Assembly (NCBI GenBank): GCA_041390625.1
Contig: JAWKPM010000010.1
Coordinates: 115,390-179,389, forward strand
Source: RBC038 sp041390625
GTDB lineage: Bacteria; Chloroflexota; Dehalococcoidia; UBA2979
Direction of reading: 5' to 3'
DNA length: 64,000 nt
Part shown: piece by piece, positions 16,499 through 25,772 of the stretch
Position numbering within the stretch: the first letter of the stretch is position 1
Layout of the letters: the number at the start of each line of letters is the position of its first letter
Made by a program: the position numbers and the translations under genes
Notes under the pieces: model-generated
Databases searched by the model: none
What the model saw: the letters and a program-made list of their open reading frames with translations, nothing else
What the model was told of the DNA's origin: nothing

Positions 16499-18291
16499 CG
16501 ACCGACTTCTACGGCGACGAGACGACGTTCGGCAGCGTCTACGACCGCCGCATCCTCGGTCGGCTGTGGGGCTACCTGAGGCCGTACCGCGCGCGCGTCT
16601 TCACCAGCGTGGGACTGATGCTCGTGATCGCCAGCCTCGATGCCGCGGGACCGCTGATCGTGCGCTACGCGATCGACCAGCAGATTCGTGCGGGACAGAC
16701 GGACCAGCTCGGCACGCTCACGCTGCTGTTCGTCGGGACGCTGGTGACGGGCTTCGCGCTGTCGTACGCGCAGGGCATGATGATGGCCTTCGTGGGACAG
16801 CGGGTCGTCCTCGACATCCGCCTCGACCTCTTCCGGCACCTGCAGCGCATGTCGATCTCGTTCTTCGATCGCAACCCGGTCGGCCGCCTCGTCACGCGCG
16901 TCACGAACGACGTGGCCGTCATCGAGCAGGTGCTGACGCAGGGCGTGGTGCAGATCCTCACCAACCTGCTGATGGTGATCGTGTTCCTCGGTGTGCTCCT
17001 GTTCCTCGACTGGCGGCTGGCGCTGCTCATGTACGTCTTCATGCCACCGCTGATCTGGTCGGTGCGCCTCTTCGCGCTGACGCAGCGCGAGGCGTTCACG
17101 CAGCAGCGGATCTGGCTCGCGAGGTTGAACGCCTACCTCAACGAGCTCATCACCGGCGTCGCGATCCTGCAGCTCTTCAACCGTCGACGGGAGAGCATGC
17201 GGCGCTTCGACGAACGCAACGCGGGACTCCTCGAGGCCAACAAGCGCTCGATCTTCTGGTACGCGGTCTTCGAGCCAACCGTGGTGGCCTTCGGCGCGAT
17301 CACGACGGGCGCGATCCTCTGGTACGGCGGCGGACGCGTCGTGCAGGAGACACTGACGCTGGGCACGCTGGTCGCGTTCCTCCAGTACATGCAACGCTTC
17401 TACTGGCCGCTGCGCGAGCTCAGCCAGCGCTACACCACGCTGCAGTCCGCCATCGCCTCGGCGGAGCGCGTCTTCACGGTGCTCGACTCACCCGAGGAGG
17501 TGACGGACGTCGAGGCGCCTCGACACCTCGCCACGCCAGTGCAGGGCCGCATCGAGTTCCGCGATGTGTGGTTCGCATACGAGCCCGACAACTGGGTCCT
17601 GCGCGGCGTCTCGTTCACGATCGAGCCCGGGGAGCGCGTGGCGGTCGTCGGCGCGACCGGCGCCGGCAAGTCGACGATGATGAGCCTGATCACGAGGTTC
17701 TACGACGTCCAGCGCGGCGAGATCCTCGTCGACGGCGTGCCGATTCGCGATCTACCGCAGCGCGAGCTGCGTCGACACGTCGGCCTGATGCTGCAGGACC
17801 CGTTCATCTACACCGACAGCGTGATCGAGAACATCCGCCTGCGCGACACCTCGATCTCCGAGGAGCAGGTGCAGCGTGCGGCGACGGCGGTCGGCGCCTC
17901 GAGGTTCATCGAGCGCATGCCGGACGGCTACGCGAGTCACCTCGCCGAGCGCGGCGCGAACCTCTCCACGGGGCAAAAGCAGCTCATCGCCCTCGCGCGG
18001 GTCGCTGCCTTCGACCCCGAGATCGTCCTCGTGATGGACGAGGCGACCGCGAGCATCGACCCCGAGACCGAAGCGCTGATTCAGCGTGGCATGGAGGCGA
18101 TGACCGAGCGCCGCACCGCCATCGTCATCGCGCACCGGCTGAACACGATCCGCTCGGTGGAGCGGATCCTCGTGCTGCACCGAGGCGAGCTCGTCGAGGA
18201 AGGCACGCACGAGGAGCTGCTCGCCCTCGGCGGCACGTACCACCGCCTCTACGAGCTGCAGTACCAGGCGGCCGACACGCCCTCGAGCTGA
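16495..18291 (+). CDS. ABC exporter half-transporter, subunit 2 (catalytic ATP site)
   Basis: Partner of the preceding half-transporter, 598 residues. Six helices to about residue 320, Walker A GATGAGKST near 385, signature LSTGQKQL near 490, Walker B IVLVMDEATAS with the normal Glu near 510, and H-loop IAHRLNTI. The altered signature LSTGQ would face the degenerate Walker B of subunit 1, while its own Walker A/B would face the intact LSGGQ, so one of two ATP sites should be active. GTG start overlaps the upstream stop. Substrate unknown. Confidence 0.92.
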   Translation: MTTDFYGDETTFGSVYDRRILGRLWGYLRPYRARVFTSVGLMLVIASLDAAGPLIVRYAIDQQIRAGQTDQLGTLTLLFVGTLVTGFALSYAQGMMMAFVGQRVVLDIRLDLFRHLQRMSISFFDRNPVGRLVTRVTNDVAVIEQVLTQGVVQILTNLLMVIVFLGVLLFLDWRLALLMYVFMPPLIWSVRLFALTQREAFTQQRIWLARLNAYLNELITGVAILQLFNRRRESMRRFDERNAGLLEANKRSIFWYAVFEPTVVAFGAITTGAILWYGGGRVVQETLTLGTLVAFLQYMQRFYWPLRELSQRYTTLQSAIASAERVFTVLDSPEEVTDVEAPRHLATPVQGRIEFRDVWFAYEPDNWVLRGVSFTIEPGERVAVVGATGAGKSTMMSLITRFYDVQRGEILVDGVPIRDLPQRELRRHVGLMLQDPFIYTDSVIENIRLRDTSISEEQVQRAATAVGASRFIERMPDGYASHLAERGANLSTGQKQLIALARVAAFDPEIVLVMDEATASIDPETEALIQRGMEAMTERRTAIVIAHRLNTIRSVERILVLHRGELVEEGTHEELLALGGTYHRLYELQYQAADTPSS

Positions 18292-18307
18292 CGCGGACCT
18301 CGGTCGC

Positions 18308-18607
18308 TCAGAAGGCGGCGGCCGCCTCCTCGGCGAGCGCGATCCAGGACGCCTGCATCGACGCGGGGACGAGCACGCGGTTCTTCATCGCGGAGCCGGT
18401 GCCGGGGTCGTACGGGAGGCCCTGCCCGGCCTCGATCAGCGCCTCGACGCGAGCGGGCGGCATCGTCAGCAGCAGGTCGCCTTTGTAGAACATGGCGAAC
18501 ATCTTCGAGCCGATCTTCATGCCCTGCGCGCCGCGACCCTCGTTGACGGTCACGCCATCGACGGTGGCGAAGTGGGCCTTGATCTCGGCGTAGGGGTCAT
18601 CGGACAT
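18308..18607 (-). CDS. TfoX/YjbR-like small protein
   Basis: Protein of 99 residues with the pattern of the TfoX N-terminal / MmcQ-YjbR fold: short helix, GMKIGSKMFAMFYKGDLLL hairpin, helix ARVEALIEAGQG, then PGTGSAMKNRVLVP and a closing helix. Members are small cytoplasmic proteins, some annotated as DNA-binding, most uncharacterised. The ATG at 18607 follows GGAGG. A TATCGT -10-like box is at 18635-18640, back to back with the TACGAT box of the divergent deacetylase gene. It converges on the ABC exporter. Confidence 0.7.
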   Translation of the reverse strand: MSDDPYAEIKAHFATVDGVTVNEGRGAQGMKIGSKMFAMFYKGDLLLTMPPARVEALIEAGQGLPYDPGTGSAMKNRVLVPASMQASWIALAEEAAAAF

Positions 18608-18689
18608 CGAGGACCTCCGTTCGGTCGCCCGATCACGATACCCGCTCGCCCTCGATGGCTACGATGACGCCGCGGGGAAGGACGAGGGC

Positions 18690-19523
18690 ATGACGGGGAT
18701 CTGGCAGGGCGACACGCAGTGCACGGTGATGCTGGGATTCGACGTCGACGGCCCGTCGGCGATGATCCGGCGCAACCCGGCGGTCGCGGAGATGCCCTCG
18801 ACGCTGTCGATGGGCGACTTCGGGCCGGTGGTGGCCGTACCGCGCATCCTCGAGCTGCTCGCGAAGCACGAGGTCCCCGCCTCGTTCTACGTTCCCGGCT
18901 GGGTGGCCGAGCGTCACCCGGCCGCCATCGAGGCGATCGCGCGGGCGGGGCACGAGGTCGCGCACCACGGCTACCTGCACGAGCCGCCCGCCTCGCTCAC
19001 GCCCGAAGAGGAAGCCGAGGTCCTCGACCGGGGCCTGTCGATCCTCGAGGGGCTGACGGGGCAGCGGCCGGTGGGGTATCGATCGCCCTCGTGGGAGCTG
19101 AGCGCGCACTCGCTCTCGCTGCTGGCGGAGCGCGGCTTCCTCTACGACTCGAGCCTGATGGGGAACGACGCACCCTACCTCGTGAGTGACGCCGGCGGGC
19201 GCCAGCTCGTCGAGATCCCCGTGCACTGGACCCTCGACGACGCGCCGTTCTTCTACTTCAACCCGGCGATCCAGCGCACCGAGGTGATGGCGACGCCCGG
19301 CCACGTGTTCGAGATCTGGTCCGAGGCGTTCAACGAGCTGTACGAGCGCGGTCGCGCGTACACGCTGACGATGCACCCGTGGATCACCGGCCGCGCCGGC
19401 CGGCTGTCCATGCTCGATCGGCTGATCGAGCACATCCAGGGCTTCTCGAATGTCGAGTTCGCTCGCGCCGACGTGGTCGCGCGAGCCTGGGCGGAGCGCA
19501 GCGGCCTCGATGCCTCGCGCTAG
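18690..19523 (+). CDS. Polysaccharide deacetylase family protein (PuuE-like)
   Basis: Metal-dependent NodB-fold deacetylase or amidohydrolase. The motif-1 Asp pair is in LGFDVDGPSAM, motif 2 is the HHGYLHEPP with HxxxH metal ligands, motif 3 is GYRSPSWELS, and the C-terminal MHPWITGRAGR supplies the late His. This arrangement is closest to allantoinase/peptidoglycan-deacetylase types of about 280 residues. No signal peptide is seen, so it acts in the cytoplasm or is non-classically located. A GAAGGACGAGGG site precedes the ATG; TACGAT at 18660-18665 is the likely -10. Substrate uncertain. Confidence 0.85.
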   Translation: MTGIWQGDTQCTVMLGFDVDGPSAMIRRNPAVAEMPSTLSMGDFGPVVAVPRILELLAKHEVPASFYVPGWVAERHPAAIEAIARAGHEVAHHGYLHEPPASLTPEEEAEVLDRGLSILEGLTGQRPVGYRSPSWELSAHSLSLLAERGFLYDSSLMGNDAPYLVSDAGGRQLVEIPVHWTLDDAPFFYFNPAIQRTEVMATPGHVFEIWSEAFNELYERGRAYTLTMHPWITGRAGRLSMLDRLIEHIQGFSNVEFARADVVARAWAERSGLDASR

Positions 19524-19547
19524 TGGCCTCGGATCAGGTGTCCCGGG

Positions 19548-20528
19548 CTAGCAGCCGAGGTAGGAGAAGAACGTGTCCGGGTGGATCTTGTACCCGCCGC
19601 TGCTCACGGAAATGAACGCCACCGCCGAACCGTTGACCGTGATCCGAGGCGGGCTCGACGCGCCGGGCTGGTAGGCGCTGTACGGCGACTCGAAGTACGG
19701 GTGGTACGGGCTGCCACCGGGGCCGTGCCCGAAGGCGGTCTCAGGGTTCCGCATGTTGGTCTCGGACGTGATGATGCCGTACTTGCCGGTGGGGTTGCAG
19801 ATCGACTCGGGCGCCGTCCGGCTGCGCGAGACGATACCGAGGTACGTGTAACCGGTGTCGCCGCCGCCGTAGAGCTTCGCGCCCTCGAGGTCGTTGATGG
19901 TCATCACCGTGCCGTTGAGCGCGGTGAACTCGAACGTCGGAAGCGCCGGCGTCGGGGCCTTCGTCGCGACCGGCCGCGGCGTCGCGGCGGTCGGGGCAGT
20001 CGTCGTCGTGGTCGTGGTGCCGCCGCTGCTGCTCGCGGCCGAGCCGGAGCCGGACCCACCAGTCGAGCCGGTGCCGGTGCTCGCGACGGTCGAGGCGGCG
20101 GTGCCTTCGCCTTCGACGAGGTAGATCTCACTCACCCACGTCGCGGTCTGACCGGCACGCACGACGAACCAGCCTTCGCAGTCGTCGGCGCCGACCTGGA
20201 GGACGGTGACCTCAGTGCCCTCGGCGAGGGCGCCGGGGGTGCGTGCGGCCTCGGTGCAGTCGCTGCGCAGGCTGACACCCGTGCCACCGGTGTCGCCGAT
20301 GTGCATCGTGGCGCCGAGGACCATGCCCTCGGGCGTGGCCGAGGCCTCGCTCGTGCCCTCGGTGGTTGCGGTCGCCGAGGCGTCGACGGCATCGGGCGAG
20401 CCCTCATCGTCAGAGCCGGTGGCGGCAAGCGCGATGGCGATCAGGGCGACGACGGCCAGCACGGCGGTCGAGCCGCCGAGCAGCAGCCATTCGCGGTTCA
20501 GCTTGCGGAGACGCGCGATCACACTCAT
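19548..20528 (-). CDS. Membrane-anchored secreted protein with SH3-like and conserved C-terminal domain
   Basis: Predicted type II membrane protein of 326 residues. Residues 1-40 give a charged start and one helix (TAVLAVVALIAIALAATG). A Ser/Thr/Ala tether follows. Residues about 75-135 look like a bacterial SH3-type domain (VSLRSDCTEAARTPGALAEG ... GWFVVRAGQTATWVSEIYL). A second tether with runs of Gly, Ser and Thr leads to the C-terminal ~110 residues, where KYGIITSETNMRN and SPYSAYQPGASSPP recall a small secreted domain common in bacteria with the order YG-S-...-A-PP. Function unknown; cell-envelope location is likely. Confidence 0.72.
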   Translation of the reverse strand: MSVIARLRKLNREWLLLGGSTAVLAVVALIAIALAATGSDDEGSPDAVDASATATTEGTSEASATPEGMVLGATMHIGDTGGTGVSLRSDCTEAARTPGALAEGTEVTVLQVGADDCEGWFVVRAGQTATWVSEIYLVEGEGTAASTVASTGTGSTGGSGSGSAASSSGGTTTTTTTAPTAATPRPVATKAPTPALPTFEFTALNGTVMTINDLEGAKLYGGGDTGYTYLGIVSRSRTAPESICNPTGKYGIITSETNMRNPETAFGHGPGGSPYHPYFESPYSAYQPGASSPPRITVNGSAVAFISVSSGGYKIHPDTFFSYLGC

Positions 20529-20672
20529 CAGATCACCATCGTCGACAGATCGTTATCACAACTTGAGCGCGTCGATTGAACCACAGGCGCGCATTCTGTC
20601 GAGTCGGCAAATCCCCGCACGACATCGATGTCAGGCGTCGCGCCTCGAAACGGGCGGGCGGGGCGGGCCTCG

Positions 20673-21557
20673 TCAAGCCTCGACGGCGGTCACGGCGAAG
20701 GTGTCTCCCTCGCGACGGATGAGGCCGCCCACGGGCACGTGCCAGTGCGAGCCGTACACCAGCACCTCGGTGCCGGCCGTCCGCTCAAGGAACTCGAGGC
20801 GCGTCTGACGCGCGGGCAGCGGGTCGCGGTCGAACGTCGGGCGCTCGGTCGGTGCGAAGGCCTGGATCGGGTTGTGCATCATGTCGCCGATCAGCGCCGC
20901 CTCGCGACCGTTCGAGGCGATGCGCACGTTGACGTGCCCCGGCGAGTGCCCGAACGACGGCTCGAGGTAGACGCCATCCGCGACGCGATGCTCTGGCGTC
21001 ACGATGTCGACGCGCCCGGCGTCGACCACCGGCTGCAGCGAGTCCTCGAAGAGTGTGCTGGTGGCCTCGTTGTTCGCGGCCTCGGCGGACCAGTGCGCCC
21101 ACTCGCGGTCGACGAAGAGGTAGCGGGCGTTCGGGAAGGTCGGCACCCAGCGTCCGTCCTCAAGGCGGGTGTTCCAGCCGACGTGGTCGGTGTGCATGTG
21201 CGTCGCGATCACGAAGTCGATGCGCTCGGGCGGGAAGCCGGCGGCCGCCAGGTCCTCGAGGAACGGCCCGGAGCGCATGTTGAAGTCGGGGATCGCCCCG
21301 CCTCGATGCTTGTCGTTCCCGACGCCGGTGTCGACGGCGATCGTGACCGGCCCGGCCTCGATGATGAAGGTCTGCATCGACTGCAGCAGGTGGCCGCGCT
21401 CGTTCGCGTAGTGCGGCTGCAGCCACGGGAGCGCCGGGTTGAGGATGTCGAAGGGCGCCTCGGCGTCGGGGAACATCCAACGCACCGAGGTCGGGAGCAC
21501 GAACTCCTCGACGACGGTGAGTCGGACGTTGCCGATCATGCGGCTGACGGTGGCCAT
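20673..21557 (-). CDS. Metallo-beta-lactamase-fold hydrolase
   Basis: Zinc hydrolase of the MBL superfamily, 294 residues, most like quorum-quenching lactonases and related cytoplasmic hydrolases. The metal motif ATHMHTDHVGW (HxHxDH) is present, then GHSPGHVNV with the third His, the bridging Asp in LIGDMMHN and the last His in YGSHWHVP. The ATG at 21557 has an excellent GGAGGGGGAG site. It is divergent from glcD, 117 bases apart, with a TACGCT box at 21614-21619. Substrate unknown. Confidence 0.88.
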   Translation of the reverse strand: MATVSRMIGNVRLTVVEEFVLPTSVRWMFPDAEAPFDILNPALPWLQPHYANERGHLLQSMQTFIIEAGPVTIAVDTGVGNDKHRGGAIPDFNMRSGPFLEDLAAAGFPPERIDFVIATHMHTDHVGWNTRLEDGRWVPTFPNARYLFVDREWAHWSAEAANNEATSTLFEDSLQPVVDAGRVDIVTPEHRVADGVYLEPSFGHSPGHVNVRIASNGREAALIGDMMHNPIQAFAPTERPTFDRDPLPARQTRLEFLERTAGTEVLVYGSHWHVPVGGLIRREGDTFAVTAVEA

Positions 21558-21662
21558 CGAACTCCCCCTCCGCACGGCCTCGATGCCGCGAGCGGCGCAT
21601 CGAGGCCGCGCGCAGCGTACGCCCTCGATGTGCGTGCGGGCATCGGTCCGAGGTGCTCGCGC

Positions 21663-21668
21663 TACACT
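21663..21668 (+). promoter_or_regulatory. Putative -10 box of glcDEF, six bases before ATG 21675
   Basis: TACACT followed by six bases and the glcD start codon, with no ribosome site between. It is the same layout as at 9994, 32039, 35248 and 40148 and suggests a leaderless glcDEF mRNA. Confidence 0.5.
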
Positions 21669-21674
21669 CGCGGC

Positions 21675-23165
21675 ATGCTGAGTCCCTTGACGCAGATTCG
21701 AGTTCGGTTCGGCAGGCACGAGGCGCGCTCGCCGCTCGTGGCGGACCTCGAGGCTGCGCTCGGGCGCGAGCACGTGCTCTCCGCGCCCGAGGACCTCGCT
21801 GGCTACGAGTACGACGCGACGATCGAACGCGCGCGGCCCGACGCCGTCGCCTTCCCCGCCTCGAGCGCCGAGGTGTCGGCGGTCGTCCGCATCGCGCGGG
21901 CGCACGGCGTGCCGGTCGTGCCTCGAGGGTCAGGGACGGGCCTAGCGGGCGGCGCACTCGCGGTGCAGGGCGGGGTGCTGTGCGTGATGACGAGGATGAA
22001 CCGCATCCTCGAGATCGACGCCCGCAACCGCCTCGCGGTCGTCGAGCCGGGCGTGATCAACCTCCACCTGCAGGAGGCGGTCGCGCCGCTCGGGCTGACG
22101 TACGCGCCCGACCCCTCGTCGCAGCGCGTCTGCAGCCTGGGCGGCAACGTCGCCACGAACTCGGGTGGGCCGCACACGCTCGTCTACGGCAGCACCGTGA
22201 ACCACATCCTCGGTGTCGAGGTCGTGCTCGCGGACGGCCGCGTGACGTTCCTCGGGAGCCGCGTGCCGGACGCGCCGGGCATCGACCTTCGAGGCCTGTT
22301 CGTCGGCTCCGAGGGCACGCTCGGCGTGGCAACGAAGATCGTCGTGCGCCTCGTGCGGGTGCCCGAGGCGCTGCGGACCATGCTCGCGGTCTTCGATGGC
22401 GTCGAGGCGGCCTCGGAGGCGGTCTCGGCGGTGATCCGGCGGGGCGTCATCCCGGTGGCGATGGAGATGCTCGACCGCCCGATCATCGAGGCGGTGCAGC
22501 ACCAGAAGGACGTCGGCTACCCCTCGGACGCGGGCGCGGTGCTGCTGCTCGAGGTCGAGGGCCTACGCGAGAGCGTCGAGCAGGACGCGGCCGCGGTGAT
22601 CGAGGCGCTCGAGGTCTCGGGCGCGCGTGGCATCCGCGTCGCCGACAGCGACGAGGAGCGCGCCGCGCTCTGGGAGGGGCGCAAGAGCGCGATCGGCGCG
22701 ATCGGCGCCGTCGCGCCGAACTTCTATCTCCTCGATGGCGTGGTGCCGAGGACGAAGCTGCCCGAGGTGATGCGCGGCGTCGTGGAGCTGAGCGAGCGCT
22801 ACGGCTTCAACTGCGGAAACGTCTTCCACGCCGGCGACGGCAATCTGCACCCCAACATCATGTTCGACGAGCTGGTGCCGGGCGCCTCGGCGCGTGTCCT
22901 CGAGCTGGGCGGCGAGATCATGCGCCTCTGCGTCGATGCCGGCGGATCGATCACCGGCGAGCACGGCATCGGCCTTGAGAAGCGGTCGTACATGGAGTGG
23001 GTCTTCTCGCCGGCCGACCTCGAGGCGATGGGGCGAGTCCGCCTCGCCTTCGGGGGCGACGAGCTCTTCAACCCCTGCAAGATCCTGCCGACCGGCCGCG
23101 GCTGCGGTCAGGCCCACGCCGCCGAGATCCGGCGCCACCTCCAGACCCCCGGCGTTTATGTCTAG
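21675..23165 (+). CDS. glcD: Glycolate oxidase subunit GlcD (FAD-linked)
   Basis: FAD-binding catalytic subunit of glycolate (or D-lactate) oxidase, oxidising the 2-hydroxy acid and passing electrons to GlcF and the quinone pool. The PCMH-type FAD domain shows VPRGSGTGLAGGA, SLGGNVATNSGGPHTLVYGS and GLFVGSEGTLGVATK. The C-terminal half has the family's HAGDGNLHPNI and ITGEHGIGLEK. Length 496 is normal. The ATG at 21675 is supported by the TACACT box six bases upstream. It overlaps glcE by eight bases. A longer upstream reading frame runs antisense to the MBL gene and is rejected. Confidence 0.92.
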   Translation: MLSPLTQIRVRFGRHEARSPLVADLEAALGREHVLSAPEDLAGYEYDATIERARPDAVAFPASSAEVSAVVRIARAHGVPVVPRGSGTGLAGGALAVQGGVLCVMTRMNRILEIDARNRLAVVEPGVINLHLQEAVAPLGLTYAPDPSSQRVCSLGGNVATNSGGPHTLVYGSTVNHILGVEVVLADGRVTFLGSRVPDAPGIDLRGLFVGSEGTLGVATKIVVRLVRVPEALRTMLAVFDGVEAASEAVSAVIRRGVIPVAMEMLDRPIIEAVQHQKDVGYPSDAGAVLLLEVEGLRESVEQDAAAVIEALEVSGARGIRVADSDEERAALWEGRKSAIGAIGAVAPNFYLLDGVVPRTKLPEVMRGVVELSERYGFNCGNVFHAGDGNLHPNIMFDELVPGASARVLELGGEIMRLCVDAGGSITGEHGIGLEKRSYMEWVFSPADLEAMGRVRLAFGGDELFNPCKILPTGRGCGQAHAAEIRRHLQTPGVYV

Positions 23166-24435
23166 CGTCCTGACGGCCGGCCTCGAGGCGGTGCGGACCG
23201 CCGTGCCGCCCGAGCGACAGCGCGCCACCGAGGGCTACACCGTCGACGGTCACGCGCCGCGCCTCGCACTCCAGCCGGCCGACCGGCACGAAGTGGCCTC
23301 GGTGCTCGCGGCCGCCAATGAGGCCGGCCTCGCGGTCGTGCCACAGGGCGCGCGGACGGCGCTGCGCCTCGGTGCGCCGCTCGAGCGCTACGACATCACC
23401 CTCGATTCGCGCGCGCTCGACCGCGTCGTGGCGTACGAGCCCGAGGACCTCACGATGACCGTGGAGGCCGGCGTCACCCTCGAAGCCCTGCGTGCGCGCC
23501 TCGGCGAACACGACCAGGAGCTGCCGGTCGATGCGCCACCCGGCGACGAGGTGACCATCGGCGGCCTGCTCGCGACGGCGCGGCCCGGCGCCTGGCGGGG
23601 TCACCTGCCGGGCCAGCGCGACCTCGTGCTGGGGATGACGGTGGCGCTGCCCGACGGCACGCTCACCACCTCGGGCGGACGCGTCGTGAAGAACGTCTCG
23701 GGCTACGACCTGCATCGCATGCACACCGGCGCACTCGGGGCGCTCGGCGTGATCGTCGAGGCCTCGTTCAAGCTGGCGCCGCGGCCGGCCTCGGTGCGGT
23801 CGGTCGCGATTCGATGCACGCAGACGGCGCAGGCCGAGGCGATCGCCTTCGACCTGTGGGATCGCACGCTGGCGACGCGGGCGATCTCGCTGCTCACGCC
23901 CGCCGCGGCCGAGTCTGTCGGCCTCACCTCGATGCCGCACGTCCTCGTCGAGTTCGGCGGTAGCGAGGCGGCCGTCTCGAGGTCGCTGCGCGACCTGCAC
24001 GACGCCGCGGCGCTCGGTCACGCCCTCGGTGCCGACGAGGTCGAGGCCTCGATGTGGGCGCTGTTGCGGCGCCTCGCGGCAGGCGACGACGTGCGAGGGG
24101 ACGTCGTGCTGCGCCTCGGCGTGCCGCCGTCCGACGTCACGCGTGTCCTCGACGCTGCAGCGGCCATCGATGCGCCCGGCGTCGCGGCGTGGGCACACCT
24201 CGCGTCCGGGGCCGTTCTCGTGCGCGCCGACGCCATCGAGCCGGCGCGTGTCCTCGAACTGCGCGCACTCGCCGTCGAGTCCGGGGGCTTCCTCCAGATC
24301 GAGGCGGCGCCCGCAGCGGTGCGTAGCGAGGTCGATCCGTTCGGGGCGGGCGACCTCGTGCTGTCGGCGCAACTGCGGGCGCAGTTCGACCCGTGCCTGA
24401 CCATCAACCCGGGGCGCTGGGGACGCGGCCTATGA
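23158..24435 (+). CDS. glcE: Glycolate oxidase subunit GlcE (FAD-binding)
   Basis: Second FAD-domain subunit of the glycolate oxidase complex. It has the PCMH core: AGLAVVPQGARTALRLGAPL, VEAGVTLEALRARL, IGGLLATARPG and RVVKNVSGYDLHRMHTGALG, the last strongly typical of GlcE. The start overlaps the end of glcD by eight bases and its stop overlaps the glcF start (ATGA), so the three are translationally linked. At 425 residues it is longer than E. coli GlcE (about 350); the extra sits in the C-terminal half. It acts on the cytoplasmic side with GlcD and GlcF. Confidence 0.9.
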   Translation: MSSVLTAGLEAVRTAVPPERQRATEGYTVDGHAPRLALQPADRHEVASVLAAANEAGLAVVPQGARTALRLGAPLERYDITLDSRALDRVVAYEPEDLTMTVEAGVTLEALRARLGEHDQELPVDAPPGDEVTIGGLLATARPGAWRGHLPGQRDLVLGMTVALPDGTLTTSGGRVVKNVSGYDLHRMHTGALGALGVIVEASFKLAPRPASVRSVAIRCTQTAQAEAIAFDLWDRTLATRAISLLTPAAAESVGLTSMPHVLVEFGGSEAAVSRSLRDLHDAAALGHALGADEVEASMWALLRRLAAGDDVRGDVVLRLGVPPSDVTRVLDAAAAIDAPGVAAWAHLASGAVLVRADAIEPARVLELRALAVESGGFLQIEAAPAAVRSEVDPFGAGDLVLSAQLRAQFDPCLTINPGRWGRGL

Positions 24436-25748
24436 CCACCACGCATCGAGGGGCGTTCGTCGGCCTCGACGTCCCGAGCCTCGTCGACCTGCAGAACTGC
24501 ATCCACTGTGGGTTCTGTCTGCCCTCGTGCCCGACCTACCTCGCGACGGGCCAGGAGCTCGAGTCGCCTCGAGGCCGGCTGCACCTGATTCGAGGCGTGC
24601 TCGACAACCGCATCGAGGCGAGCGACCGCGTCCTCGGCCACCTCGATCTCTGCCTGCAGTGCCGGGCCTGCGAGACGGCGTGCCCGTCCGGTGTGCCGTA
24701 CGGCCGCATCATGGAGGACGCACGCGCCTCGGTGATGGCGCGCGGACCCGCTCAGCGTCCGAGGTCGTGGTCGCTGCGTTCGCTCCTGTTGCGTCACGTC
24801 ATCGCGAAGCCACGCGTGCTTCGGGCCGCCCTCGCGCCGGCGCGGCTCTACGCGCGGTCGGGCCTCCAGCGTCTCGTGCGCGGGCGACTGCCCGGTGCGC
24901 TCGGACGCCTCGAGGCACGCATGCCGCTGCCTCGAGGCCGCGCGTTTCGGCGTCGGGGTGCGCTCGCGAGCCCGCCGGAGCCGGTGGTGCGCGTTGCGCT
25001 GCTGACGGGCTGCGTGCACGGCGAGCTCACGCCCTCAATGCACGAGGCGACGGTGCGGGTGCTTGCTCGCCTCGGACGCGCGGTCGTCGCCCCCCCCGCC
25101 GCCGGCTGCTGCGGCGCCCTCCACGCGCACGCCGGCGACGTCGAGGCCGCACGCGACCTCGCGAAGCGCAACATCGAGGCGTTCGAGGCTGCCGGCATTG
25201 AGGCGGTGATCGTGAACGCCGCCGGCTGCGGCGCGGCGATGAAGGAGTACGGCCGCCTGCTGCGCCACGACCCGGCGTGGGCGGAGCGCGCCGAGCGCTT
25301 CGCCCCGACGGTGCGCGACGTCCTCGAGTACGTCGCCGGCATCGAGGGCTTCGAGGCCGGCCTCGCGCCGCTCGGCCCCGGCGCCACCGAGGTCACGCTG
25401 CAGGACGCCTGCCATCTCGCGCACGCGCAGGGCATCCGCGAGGCGCCTCGTCGGTTGCTGCGTGCGATCCCGGGCGTCGAGTTGCGCGAGATGCGGACGC
25501 CCGACCGCTGCTGCGGGTCGGCGGGCCTCTACTCCCTCGTGCAGCCCGCAATGTCGCAGGCGGTACTTGAGGCGAAGATGGACGACGTCGAGGGCACGGG
25601 CGCGAGCGTGGTTTGCACCTCGAACCCGGGCTGCACGCTCCAGATCGAGGCCGGCGTACGGGTCCGCGGCCTCGAGGCGCGGGTGGAGCACGTCATCGAG
25701 CTGCTGGACGCCTCGTATCGCGCGGGCGCCACCTCGAGGTTCGTGTAG
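24432..25748 (+). CDS. glcF: Glycolate oxidase iron-sulfur subunit GlcF
   Basis: Electron-transfer subunit of glycolate oxidase. Two [4Fe-4S] motifs, CIHCGFCLPSCP near residue 21 and CLQCRACETACPSG near residue 75, are followed by two CCG-type domains (AAGCCGALHAHAG and DRCCGSAGLYS), the pattern of GlcF and LldE/HdrB-like proteins. Electrons probably go to menaquinone made by the men operon. The ATG at 24432 overlaps the glcE stop. Length 438 is usual. Confidence 0.92.
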   Translation: MTTTHRGAFVGLDVPSLVDLQNCIHCGFCLPSCPTYLATGQELESPRGRLHLIRGVLDNRIEASDRVLGHLDLCLQCRACETACPSGVPYGRIMEDARASVMARGPAQRPRSWSLRSLLLRHVIAKPRVLRAALAPARLYARSGLQRLVRGRLPGALGRLEARMPLPRGRAFRRRGALASPPEPVVRVALLTGCVHGELTPSMHEATVRVLARLGRAVVAPPAAGCCGALHAHAGDVEAARDLAKRNIEAFEAAGIEAVIVNAAGCGAAMKEYGRLLRHDPAWAERAERFAPTVRDVLEYVAGIEGFEAGLAPLGPGATEVTLQDACHLAHAQGIREAPRRLLRAIPGVELREMRTPDRCCGSAGLYSLVQPAMSQAVLEAKMDDVEGTGASVVCTSNPGCTLQIEAGVRVRGLEARVEHVIELLDASYRAGATSRFV

Positions 25749-25772
25749 CGCCGTCGATCGACCGCGGGCGCG

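Noticed and set aside
20628..21674. Possible N-terminal extension of GlcD from an upstream ATG
   Set aside because: It would run antisense through a complete MBL hydrolase gene, and GlcD begins naturally at 21675 beside a -10 box.
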